Source: Gracilaria domingensis
Lineage: Eukaryota > Rhodophyta > Florideophyceae > Gracilariales > Gracilariaceae
Direction of reading: 5' to 3'
Assembly: GCA_022539475.1 (NCBI GenBank)
Contig: VCMS01000048.1
Span: 186,001-250,000, forward strand
DNA: 64,000 nt
The notes under the pieces are model-generated. The model ran no database searches. It was not told where the DNA came from and was given only the letters and a program-made list of their open reading frames with translations. Below, piece by piece: positions 50,591 to 59,922 of this stretch. The translations under genes were made by a program, and so were the position numbers. The number at the start of each line of letters is the position of its first letter. The stretch's first letter is position 1.

Positions 50591-50910
50591 GCCAGAAATG
50601 TTTTTCTATTTCTGGAGCGTCTACCGTTGGTACCAACTTGGTACGACGGTAGCTAAGAAAAGGCTAGCTTTCGATACCTTCTGATCTCTCTAGCTACCGA
50701 AGGTAGATTCCAACTTGGAACCATTCCATGTTTATGAACATTCAAACACGACGATCGTGATCATGATGATCACGATCGTCATGTTGGAATGTTCAGAAGT
50801 TCCATGATGGCATCTTGTGCAAATCGTTGTCCACACCTTTTCCACGCTAACACGAGCGCGGTAGTCTTTTTAATTCCTACGTACCCTTGGTACTGTACCT
50901 TTGGTACCAC
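50591..50910. repeat. cluster of inverted repeats (hairpin array)
   Basis: At least four hairpins within 320 bp. (1) CCAGAAAT/ATTTCTGG at about 50592-50615. (2) CTACCGT...ACGGTAG enclosing GGTACC/GGTAC at about 50621-50652. (3) A TAGCTACC/GGTAG and TTCCAACTTGGAA pair at about 50691-50722. (4) A 15-bp perfect arm pair GACGATCGTGATCAT/ATGATCACGATCGTC around one centre base at about 50750-50780, extended by GAACATTC/GAATGTTC outside. GGTACC-type units recur at 50883-50910. The dense arrangement suggests a MITE-like element or a structured RNA; no terminal direct repeat was identified. Confidence 0.65.
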
Positions 50911-51110
50911 AGTGCGTTTCTGTTGAAAAAAAGAAAAGCGCTCTTACCAGAAAACCCAGCACGCTCGGGCCATTTCCCAATTATCTCTGCAATGCAGAGT
51001 CTGCAGCAGTCATTCTTCCACGGCCTTGCTGTCCTCTTTGCCCTCGAGGATGAAGACGCAGCTCAGCTCCGTCTTCGCCAAATACCCACGTTCTTCAACG
51101 CGCTGCACTG

Positions 51111-52100
51111 ATGGAAACAATATCCTCATGTCCATCCCGCTTGTCAGTTACAGACATCGCCAGCTCTCCCGCGCTCCTGCTCGTTGCCTGCACATGTATA
51201 ATACTCCCATCCCTGGTTACCCTCCTTCTTCATCGCCACCATCGTCGTAGATCGTTACACGGGAAGGTGCGTGATCTCTTCATCTACCCAATCAAGGGTT
51301 GTGCTGGCATTCGCGTGGCCAGTGCCGAGGTGACGCCGCGGGGTCTGGTGCACGATCGCATGCTTATGATAATTCGTGAGTCCGACGGCGCTTTCCAGAC
51401 CCAACGCCAATTACCCCGCATGGCCACCATTCGTCCGTTCTGGAATGAAAACGCCCATCTCGTGCTCACTGCTCCTGAAAGCCCTGATTTCGTCCTCCCA
51501 CTTGCCGACAATGAAAACGACGAATGTCGTCGTAGCGCTCGCGTCTGGAGCCATGTCGTGCCCAACGCTATCGACTGTGGCGACGCCGTTTCTCATTGGC
51601 TCTCTGTGTCTTTGTCCGTGCCCGGTCTACGCCTCGTCCGAATGCCACATGATCATCGTCGTCCAGTGAAGAAGAAAAATTGTGACACGCAGATTGTGTC
51701 GTTTGCTGACGGTTACCCTTTGCTACTTACTTCCGAGAAGTCTCGAGAAGCCGTTCGGAAGCTTGCCGGTCTGCCTGCACTCACCATGCAACGCTTCCGA
51801 CCAAATGTTGTCGTAGATGGTAGTAATTTGTCTGCCTTTGAAGAACATGAGTGGAGGCAAGTCGCTCTCGGTGATGCTCTCTTTAGCGCGCCAGAAAAAT
51901 GTGAACGTTGTCAGGTCCCCCGAATCGATCCTGCCACAGGCGTTCCCAACTCCCTGGTTGATAATCAACCCACGGCTGCTTTGAAAATGCTCACCAATAA
52001 CCACTTCGGCGTCAATCTCATTCCAGCCGCGCCAAATACAAAGGGTAATTCTATAGTGCGCATCGGCGACCATATCCGTTTAGTCCGCAAGGCCGCATAA
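51111..52100 (+). CDS. mARC-like MOSC-domain molybdenum enzyme
   Basis: A 329-aa protein resembling mitochondrial amidoxime-reducing component (mARC), which reduces N-hydroxylated compounds with molybdenum cofactor and electrons from cytochrome b5. Seen: an N-terminal membrane segment (about residues 19-40, LLLVACTCIILPSLVTLLL), the MOSC N-terminal barrel (LFIYPIKGCAGIRVASAEVT, GLVHDRMLMIIRE), and the MOSC domain with DGYPLLLTSEKSREAV, MQRFRPNVVVDG, FEEHEWRQVALGDALF. The molybdenum-ligand region is KCERCQVPRIDPATG (about 262-277), giving the conserved Cys. The short C-terminal end (VRIGDHIRLV) matches the family's final strand. Nitrogen-related roles (nitrite to NO) are known for the green-algal relative. 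Intron-free. Confidence 0.85.
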   Translation: METISSCPSRLSVTDIASSPALLLVACTCIILPSLVTLLLHRHHRRRSLHGKVRDLFIYPIKGCAGIRVASAEVTPRGLVHDRMLMIIRESDGAFQTQRQLPRMATIRPFWNENAHLVLTAPESPDFVLPLADNENDECRRSARVWSHVVPNAIDCGDAVSHWLSVSLSVPGLRLVRMPHDHRRPVKKKNCDTQIVSFADGYPLLLTSEKSREAVRKLAGLPALTMQRFRPNVVVDGSNLSAFEEHEWRQVALGDALFSAPEKCERCQVPRIDPATGVPNSLVDNQPTAALKMLTNNHFGVNLIPAAPNTKGNSIVRIGDHIRLVRKAA

Positions 52101-53150
52101 CAAGTCGCTGGTTCTGTTCCAACGCTCAAAGAAAAGTTAGGGACGCATGTATGTTTGCATGATGTAGTGGTAGCATCACAGTTGCTGCACCTTTGGCGCA
52201 CTATATCATGGCATCCTCGAGATGCCCCAGTCTATCCTCAGTACACCAACTATCTCTCCACACCTACCCAATCCTAGATGGTATCCTTCTCTCAGGCTTA
52301 ATTCTGGACAGTTATGGACACTGCAAAAATCCAGTTTTTCAAATAATTTAGACATGAATTTCCATGCCTGTTTCTACCGTCTGCATCACTCCTTTCAATC
52401 GTCGGGCATAATTCTGTACACTTCCGAGGGTCTATGTTCGCAGCACAAACTTTGTTTTGAACGTTAGAGACCCCTGTAGTAGAGCCTGGCCACTTTGTAA
52501 ATGTTCCGTCTTGTTATTATTTTGTCTACTACATTTGCATCCCGTAACGTTAATAAGCTATGGAAAGAACAATATTAAACAAAAATAAATACCTAGGGTG
52601 ACAAAAATAATTCAATAAAAATTTTCTTCAGCTACTTTATGAGCTTTTAAATTTTTCATTAACAAAAAAAAGTGCTTTTTCAAAGTGCCACGAAACTTTT
52701 TTGTGCATCTTTGACTGTACTTTCTGCAAAATGTTGCTTGTTTCCTACTTGTTCAAAAAAAGCCATCACGTGACGGTCGATTTACACAAAAAAAGTAGAA
52801 AATCATTTTATAGCACCCTACTCTTCATTGTAACAAATATATTTAATATTTTTGCCATTCGATAAGCCAACTAAAGAGCTATATTATCTCCAAATGGAGC
52901 GATCTCACAAAGAATTCGTAAACATTAACTTCGCTAGACTTAACCTAGCGTTAAGCATGCCGAGACCAAAATAATGTATTGCAATTAAGTTTGTCAGAAA
53001 ATATTCGTGTACAGAATTAAGCCATGCACAAAATTAAGGCGAAGAGAAAGACACAGTTTGCGAAGTACTCTTAAGGCACCTCTACCGCTTGCTTGTGTAG
53101 CGCTCTATCGGCGGATTGTCTAAATTAAAAACGGGTGAAATAGCGTGTTC
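52101..53150. other. AT-rich non-coding stretch
   Basis: About 1 kb downstream of the mARC gene. Between about 52490 and 53060 it is strongly AT-rich, with A and T runs (AAAAAAAG, TTTTT), several TTAA and AATATTT motifs, and stops in all frames. This contrasts sharply with the rest of the window. No gene, tRNA or terminal repeat was recognised. It borders the retroelement block, so it may be element-derived or spacer DNA. Confidence 0.5.
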
Positions 53151-53179
53151 TTGTGATGTGCGGACGCTTTTATGCGCAT

Positions 53180-56100
53180 AAAACGCTCAGGCATAGATAG
53201 CAAGACCGGCGCAAAAAACACGCAACTCGCCGCGTACACAACTAATTAGTAATTGTGGACGGTGCTTCATATAAGCGCCGTCGGCTCGCGGGAGATCAGC
53301 GGCCGCGGATCTCCCCCTTTGCCTCTCTCTTTTCAAAGAGAGTCTGCGGAACTTCGGTGGTATGCGATTTGTTAGATCATGAGAAGTAGGCAAGCCAAAA
53401 AGAATCTCGACAATATGAGAGCGTTTAGTGATAGCCACATTCAAGTCGCAGCGCTAATTGAAAGTACCCAACAATTGTCCGCGAAAGTAAACCTCGAATC
53501 CGCTAGAATCGGACCTGTCTGGATGACCACTTACGCCCAAGTGGCGTGCCGCTGCAAAGATGACAAGGAGTTCGGTCTTACTAGGTATCCTAACGAAGAA
53601 GGACCTAGCGTTGGCGCCTTCAACGGAGGTTTCTCTGAACATCGAGACTGGCCCTTGCGTCGTCAAATAGAGAAGCACAGCAGTTTGCGTCCCGTTGCGG
53701 AATACGAAGCGAATTACATTAATGCAACGGGCTACTGGCTGGCATTCCACGAAGCAGCAGTTGCCTTAAGGTAAGAGTCGTTGACCGCCAGCAAAGAGGA
53801 AGAGGCAAAACGGTTCGATCTTTGGGCGCTGGTGTCGGTCAGGTACGCCTTACGTGTAGTTGGGTTACGCTGAGTTCTATAAACTGGCAGCTAAAGATCC
53901 AACGCACTCTAAATTGGTTCTGCCTATTCTGGAAAGGAAGGGCGACATGCCCGCCGCGGACGATCTGCAGGATCCCATGGATAAACCGGAGTCTCATATG
54001 ACTACCCAACTCATGAAAGCGGTGGCCACCCTAAGGGCAAGCAACGCAACGAAGCGTGCCAGGAAAAAGGGTGGCTCCGCTGGAGATCAGTGGTCGGGGG
54101 TAGATCTACGCGCCGGCTTTGGCGATCGACGCAGAGGGAAGCCGAAGCATGGCGCGACCTTGGTTGCTCGGACTTCTTATACCGGGCAATCAAGTACGCG
54201 GTCTACGAGAATCCCGACCGCCCGTTCGTGGTAGGGCAGGGCCACGTGATGGGCGGCGTCCCCCAATCAGAAACCGACAAAGCGTTTGCTTGGAAGGACT
54301 TGCAGGAAGGCTGCCAACTGGGGATCTACAGAGAAGTAAGCAAAGCGTATGCAGAAGAAAGGGTGAAAGGTGGGGCAGTTCTATCCTCTTCATTCATGAC
54401 ATGGCAAGAAAGAGCAGAAGGGGAGAAGGGAAGGTTTATCGTAAACATTTCCTTGCAGTCCAAACATTGGAACAAGGGTTCTATTCGAATGGAATCTGTT
54501 GCGGAGTTTGGGATGTCACTGAATCGGGGAGACTACTTGATGTCTTTCGATATCGAGAAAGGCTATCGCCATTTGCGGCTTGCCTCGGGAATGAGAGATT
54601 GGTTCTTGTTTCATTACTATGGGCGGTATTTTCAGTGTGTCGCTCTTCCCTTCGGATGGGGCCATTCGCCGCTATGGTTCACGCGACCGATGGTGCCCTT
54701 CGTGGCTGCCCTGCGCAGCAAAGGGTAGAGAGTACTGGCTTACTTGGACGATTTTTTAATCGCCCCGATCCCCTTAGAAACGGTTGTCCTTCCTCACCAT
54801 TGTGCTGGGGCCCGAAAGGCCATATCCAAGCTCATGAAATGTCTAGGACTAGGCAGAAACGAGAGCAAGGGATGTTGGCAAGGCTCGCAGGAAATCAGCC
54901 ACCTTGGAGTAGTTATCAACACTCTGCATATGAAGTTCTACGTCCAACCGCACAAATTATTAAGAGTGAAGCAACTGGCAAAGAAGATGCTAAGGCAGGT
55001 AATTCTTGGCAGGCGTTATGTCGGCTTGAAAACGCTGCAACATTTTTGCGGAGTATGTGTTTCTCTCTCTTTGGCCATGCCGTGGGCCAGTTTTACACCA
55101 GGTCCCTCTACTGGGATATGACCAAAGGGAGAAAGGACAATCAAGGAAGGAGAAGGCTCAGCGATCAGAGTATAAGGGATCTGCAGAGGTGGCGGCAGTT
55201 GACCACGCAGGAACTATCGGGGCGCCACATCCTTCCGTTCCAGTCCGACTCCTGTATGCATGCCGATGCAGCAGATGTCGGCTTCGGGGGCAGTCTCAAT
55301 TTAGAGAGTCTGGAAGCAGTAGTGGACGGGTAGTGGAAGGCACAGGGCATTTGGAGTTGGAAAGATCGGGCGCAGTCGATTACATATCGAGAGTTGAAGA
55401 CGATACGGCTGCTTCTGAATGGGCCACTTGGAGAAAGGCTGGCTGCATCGGGCAAAAGACATGTGCTTTTGCGCGAGGACAACCAAGCAGTGGTCCTAAT
55501 CGCCAACTCCTTTGTGTCGTCCAGCCGCCTCTTAATGAAGGAACTTCGGCGTTTAAAAGAATGCTCGATAACATGGGGATTCTGATTCACGCCGAATGGC
55601 TACCTTCTGTAGCAAACCGCTTCGCAGATGCACTATCGCGACGCTTCCGCAGAGGAGACCTCCAGATCACCAGACAGCTACGGCGTTCCGTGATGAATGG
55701 TATAGAGGCTGCCCTGGACGTATTTCGATACCGGCCTCTCGGCGAGCATCCGGTATTCCGGCGCCGCCAAGCATACAGAGAGCTGGAGACAGAGTGGAAG
55801 AAGACAGACAATGTCAGAGTGTTGTGACCCCCGATGGAGCTCATCACAGCAACGCTGTTGAAGCTGCGCAGCTCCGAGGCACCGGCATACCCCTAGCAAA
55901 ACCCATTGTCATTGAATCATCATGCGGCGGTAAATGAAATTGACGCCTTTCAATACTATGTAAGGGCATTTTCGAGGAATTTAATTTTTTCAAAAAATCA
56001 CACTCATGGAAATGTCAGTGAAAGAAAAACTTACTTAGTTTTCAATGACGTTGGTCATATTACCTTACTGCACCAGTCACCTTGTCTGCAAGTCCATTGA

Positions 56101-57240
56101 AAACTCCTTTAGTTTTCCCTTAACGAGTTTTGCCTGGGTACGTCATCATTCCGAGATGGACCCGACAGCCGTGGTACCACTACGGCCTGCAGCTGGCGAA
56201 CAAAGTGCACCAGCTGCCGCAACCAGCACAGGAGGTCTGGGACGCACATCGCAAGCTGAATCCCATCTGGAAGGCAGTAATGTTGGAAATCAATATCTAA
56301 CTCGCTCCACGAAAAAGGCTGTTATTAGCGACAACTGGGGCAGACAGAGCGAGGGAGGTGGCACGCAGCACGTCAAGTGCGCAGCGCGCAGTGCAGCTCG
56401 TTTTGCGACTACGCGTGGAGCGATCGCACTACGCGTAGTCGCAACTCACAGTGGGAAACGTGGGTTAAGTTCTGCACAGAAGACGGCAGACCAATACTCA
56501 CTGTCACGGAAGGAGACTTTGTCGCTTACATTGGATGGTTGGCACTGAGGCGGGAAGCCGGAACTCAACACGTGAGCTCAAGTTCAGTCCCACAGTACCT
56601 CAGTGCCGTCCGTCAGATGCAAATTTTGTTGACAGGCAATCCCGTTCCACCATACCCATTCCTTCGCCATTTCCTTCGGGCGTATGCCAACTGGGAAGAC
56701 AAGAACGTTCCCGATCAGCGCGCTGCACGATGTGGTGTGCCTGCGGGTGTAGTGCAAAAAATCTGGGCGCTAGGAATGGCAACCGATAACACGCGCGTGC
56801 TGTGAGATAGTGCGCACAAGCGACTACTCAAGAGAATGTCCAGGAACGGTGGTGTGGATGCGCGGCACACGGGGTGTAAGGCCGTGTGAGCTGCCGAGTC
56901 GGAAAAGACGGTCGTTGAAGGTGCGGAGTAGTCCACGGCACTCTGTGGTGAAACCGAGTACGGAGACACGCGCAGTCCAGAAAAGGTACCACGCGCCTAG
57001 CCAGAGAGCCGGTGCAACGGTAGTGATATCGCCGCAGAACAGCCTGTGCAGGTCTTAGACAAGCTGGGTTCCTACTACGACTTAGGATCCGTGCCACGGG
57101 AAACAAGACGAAGAACCTAGTAGGAAGCACCTTGGTTTACTGTCATGGTGGCCACAGCCGAGCTGGCGAAAATAAATACCTATTCCGCCGTCGACACACA
57201 CGTGTACGACTTACCGATCACGGGGCACTAGTTGCCACCG
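53180..57240 (+). mobile_element. DIRS-like (tyrosine-recombinase) retroelement, broken fossil
   Basis: A fossil retroelement of the DIRS order. Parts in order: a possible gag-like region (about 53.4-54.0 kb), reverse transcriptase (about 54.1-55.1 kb, with the palm block around YLDDFLIAP), RNase H (about 55.1-55.8 kb), and the N-terminal part of a tyrosine recombinase (about 56.1-56.8 kb, a SAM-like fold with AYIGWLALR and QYLSAVRQM). A polyadenylation hexamer lies at 57171. The order gag-RT-RNase H-tyrosine recombinase, with no integrase, separates it from Ty3/Gypsy and Copia. The copy is broken, with roughly four to six breaks. Terminal repeats were not identified, so both ends are approximate. 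Motifs are still easy to read, so age is moderate, not ancient. Confidence 0.65.
57171..57176 (+). terminator. AATAAA polyadenylation signal
   Basis: Hexamer AATAAA beyond the recombinase region of the DIRS-like fossil, near its presumed right end. Confidence 0.35.
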
Positions 57241-57556
57241 GCATACGCGTGGACTACTACTACTACTACTAATATGTCTACTACAACAACGCCATCCGGC
57301 GAGCGGGTTTCCTTACAGTGTCAACATTGCAACCGTCACGGCTCAGTATCTTACAGACCCCCCTTCTTAGCTTGTTGTCCGTCCTCGGACAACCTCGCGT
57401 CTGAAACGCTGAAGTCCGCCTTCGGAGCCCGCTTCACATACCGCGCATCCGCCCTCGCTCTCTGTTCCATTAACTCCACGCCATACCGTGCTCGGGTCTC
57501 TTCGCCTTCCAATCTTTTCGTTTCGCCCTCGACGCCCGCTTCGGTTCATCACGACA

Positions 57557-59299
57557 ATGCCACAGGTAGGGGGGCATTGGGTCAGTCCGGATACGGAGTT
57601 CGACCATCGCCGCCACCCGGGTCGCCTTTCAATCTCGCAGCGCCGGGTGATTGTGCCGTACCCTGTGGATCAATACGTTGACACTTCGGCCGAGTGGTTT
57701 GACGCGACGCGCTTCGCTGCTCTCCCAGTCCGTCCAGAAGTCGGATACCTCGTCGGTAACAAGCGTCTACGCGACGGCTCGTGGGAAGCCCGATGGGGAC
57801 ATATGCGCATTCGGCTCGACGAGGGACCTCGTTTCTATGCGGTTCTTTCCGAATCCGGAGTCCCTGCTGACATGCCATGGGTCCGGTGTCCTCAAGAACG
57901 CGACTACCAGAGGCGCTTGGCTGCTATGCTCATCCGTCTTCGGGAGGAGTATGATACGAACGACAGCGCATGTCCGTTCCCGCCACCTGGCCATAACCTT
58001 CTTGCGCTCATCGCATGGGAGGTTCCACTTGACGGCTTTTATCTCATTGCGGAGCGTGAGCGATGGGGTGATGACATCAGCGACGAGGCCCGCATAAGAA
58101 CCGGCCACGGTGTATTCTTTGGTTGGCACAACCAGGAATTTCATGACCTCCTTCGACCGAAGCGGCGGGGTCTTTATCTTTCCGTCGCGGCGGAGGAAGA
58201 GTGTTTCAAAGTGTCACGGTACCTTTGCGTGCCAAGTCCTCCGATTGCGGCTTACTACACCGGTCTCATGCTCACCCACGAGCGGATGGGCTACTTTGTC
58301 CGTGCAGTGTTGAAGACGGAATGGTGCGTGTTGGCTTTCTTCGCGTTCCTCTACGCTGCCCGAGACGGATTACCGATGCAATTGAAGTTTAGCGACTGGC
58401 GCCTTGCACGGGACCCCGACTTGGATGCTCCGACCGGACGGCTGATGAAGATTCCTTGCGAGCTAGTTCGCTTCATCCGCCTGATCGGTGTCCAGAACAT
58501 TGTCCGTGGTACCGACTTTGGTGCAGCGGAGGCGGACGCCCTACTGGATTACGTTGTACGCATCGACTGGGACAAGACGCCGAACCCGGGGTATCTTTGG
58601 TATGATTTCGAAAACGACCGCTTCCCGGATATTCCCAGACATCCTGCAGAGCGAGACGACGGACGCGAGTACAAGAATAATCCTCCAATTCTTCCGGAGT
58701 CGGATTGCATGGATGCTCCACGGCAGTACGCCGAGCACTACTTTCCGCAGGCGCGCGGCTTCGTTCCGGAGTGCATCGCCGGCGGCCATCTTCAAAACAC
58801 CGATAACGGGAGTGTGGAAGGAGAAGAGATTGATGCCGTTCCCGTAGTGGAAGTTCCCACGCCGGTCAGGGCCCAGGACACAGAGGTAGCCCAGGTTTGC
58901 TGGATGAACATCCAGCCGGAGCCGGGAACTGTCCTCCAACATCTTCACGAGTCATCCGTGACGGATGCGGCGCGGGACTTGTCCGACGACGGCACTCATC
59001 TCTCTGGGCGTGTGTACAAGGCGTATCAGAGCCTTAACGCACGCTGCGAGCAGCTCGAAGAACCGATTTCGGACAGCATAGTGCAGGCCCTGCAGCGTGC
59101 CAGAAAATGGGTTGAAACCGCCAAACTTCTTGACCGCTTCCGAGAGACGGTTGCCGGAGATTTCGTAACCATTATGGATGCCGTGAAGGAGGGTGCTGAG
59201 ACGATAATGCGTGAAGAAGAGATTCAAGAAGTGACCTCAGCGCAGCCAGAAAACAAAACATCGAAGATTGCATCAACAATGCCGAACACGGAGCATTAG
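57557..59299 (+). CDS. orphan 580-aa protein of unknown origin
   Basis: An uninterrupted ORF between two retroelements, starting MPQVGGHWVSPDTEFDHRRH. It is rich in Arg, Asp, Trp and Tyr. Residues about 60-300 look globular (PVRPEVGYLVGNKRL, LLALIAWEVPLDGFYLIAER, LRPKRRGLYLSVAAEEEC, VLAFFAFLYAARDGLP). Residues about 400-480 are acidic and disordered, and the C-terminus is helical and coiled-coil-prone (YQSLNARCEQLEEPISDSIVQALQRARKWVETAKLLDRF). No catalytic motif, zinc finger or capsid signature was recognised. A helical C-terminus with a globular N-terminal half could suit an element-encoded accessory or structural protein, or a host gene trapped between elements. An AATAAA follows at 59351. 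Confidence 0.6.
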   Translation: MPQVGGHWVSPDTEFDHRRHPGRLSISQRRVIVPYPVDQYVDTSAEWFDATRFAALPVRPEVGYLVGNKRLRDGSWEARWGHMRIRLDEGPRFYAVLSESGVPADMPWVRCPQERDYQRRLAAMLIRLREEYDTNDSACPFPPPGHNLLALIAWEVPLDGFYLIAERERWGDDISDEARIRTGHGVFFGWHNQEFHDLLRPKRRGLYLSVAAEEECFKVSRYLCVPSPPIAAYYTGLMLTHERMGYFVRAVLKTEWCVLAFFAFLYAARDGLPMQLKFSDWRLARDPDLDAPTGRLMKIPCELVRFIRLIGVQNIVRGTDFGAAEADALLDYVVRIDWDKTPNPGYLWYDFENDRFPDIPRHPAERDDGREYKNNPPILPESDCMDAPRQYAEHYFPQARGFVPECIAGGHLQNTDNGSVEGEEIDAVPVVEVPTPVRAQDTEVAQVCWMNIQPEPGTVLQHLHESSVTDAARDLSDDGTHLSGRVYKAYQSLNARCEQLEEPISDSIVQALQRARKWVETAKLLDRFRETVAGDFVTIMDAVKEGAETIMREEEIQEVTSAQPENKTSKIASTMPNTEH

Positions 59300-59350
59300 A
59301 TCGTGTCAGTCGAGAGCGATAATCCACTCTGTGGACAGCAATGCTGCTCA

Positions 59351-59356
59351 AATAAA
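59351..59356 (+). terminator. AATAAA polyadenylation signal
   Basis: Hexamer AATAAA 52 bases after the stop of the orphan ORF. It shows the ORF has its own 3' end signal before the Gypsy element begins. Confidence 0.4.
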
Positions 59357-59922
59357 CTCTTTGAATTTTTTGAGAGCTCCTGTACCGCCATGCACGAGCG
59401 CACGCTTGGTAACCGATTCGGTAATCAGTAATGCGCGTAGGGCGTGCGCGCTGGCACTCAAAAAATCCTAAGTATTTTGAGGGCGCCAGGAGCGCAAATC
59501 GCGTGTTTTCAGCCTCTGAAACGGCCTCGTTTCCGAGATATCAGGCAAAAGAGTAATCGCCGTTTTTGACCGTTTGCGGAGGGGTAATTTCCGCGACAGA
59601 TATTTTGATTATCCTTGCAAGTAGCCTCTGGCGCTTCCAGGCGCTCCCTGCCGTATGCGGGCCTAGAGAGCATGCGCGCCTGGTGCTGTCGCTCCCCGTT
59701 GCATGGTGCGTCCTTGCTGGGCGCCGCCGCGTGCACCGCGTCCTTGCTGGGTTCTACAGCGCGTGCTGCGCATTGCGCAAAGTGCTCAAACGCATTCCGT
59801 GTGCCGTCTCCTTTCATCTGTGCTTCGTGTGCTGAGGCAATGAGCCGACACGGAGAAGAGCGCTGCTACGAAGAAGCAATGTCAATTAGACATGACGCTG
59901 GAACCTGTTTTGAGAGGGATCA
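59357..59922. other. region likely to include the end repeat of the Gypsy element
   Basis: About 570 bp between the orphan ORF and the end of the Gypsy coding region. The Gypsy element's 3' long terminal repeat should lie here, but its partner is beyond the window, so neither boundary can be set. No host gene was recognised. Confidence 0.35.
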
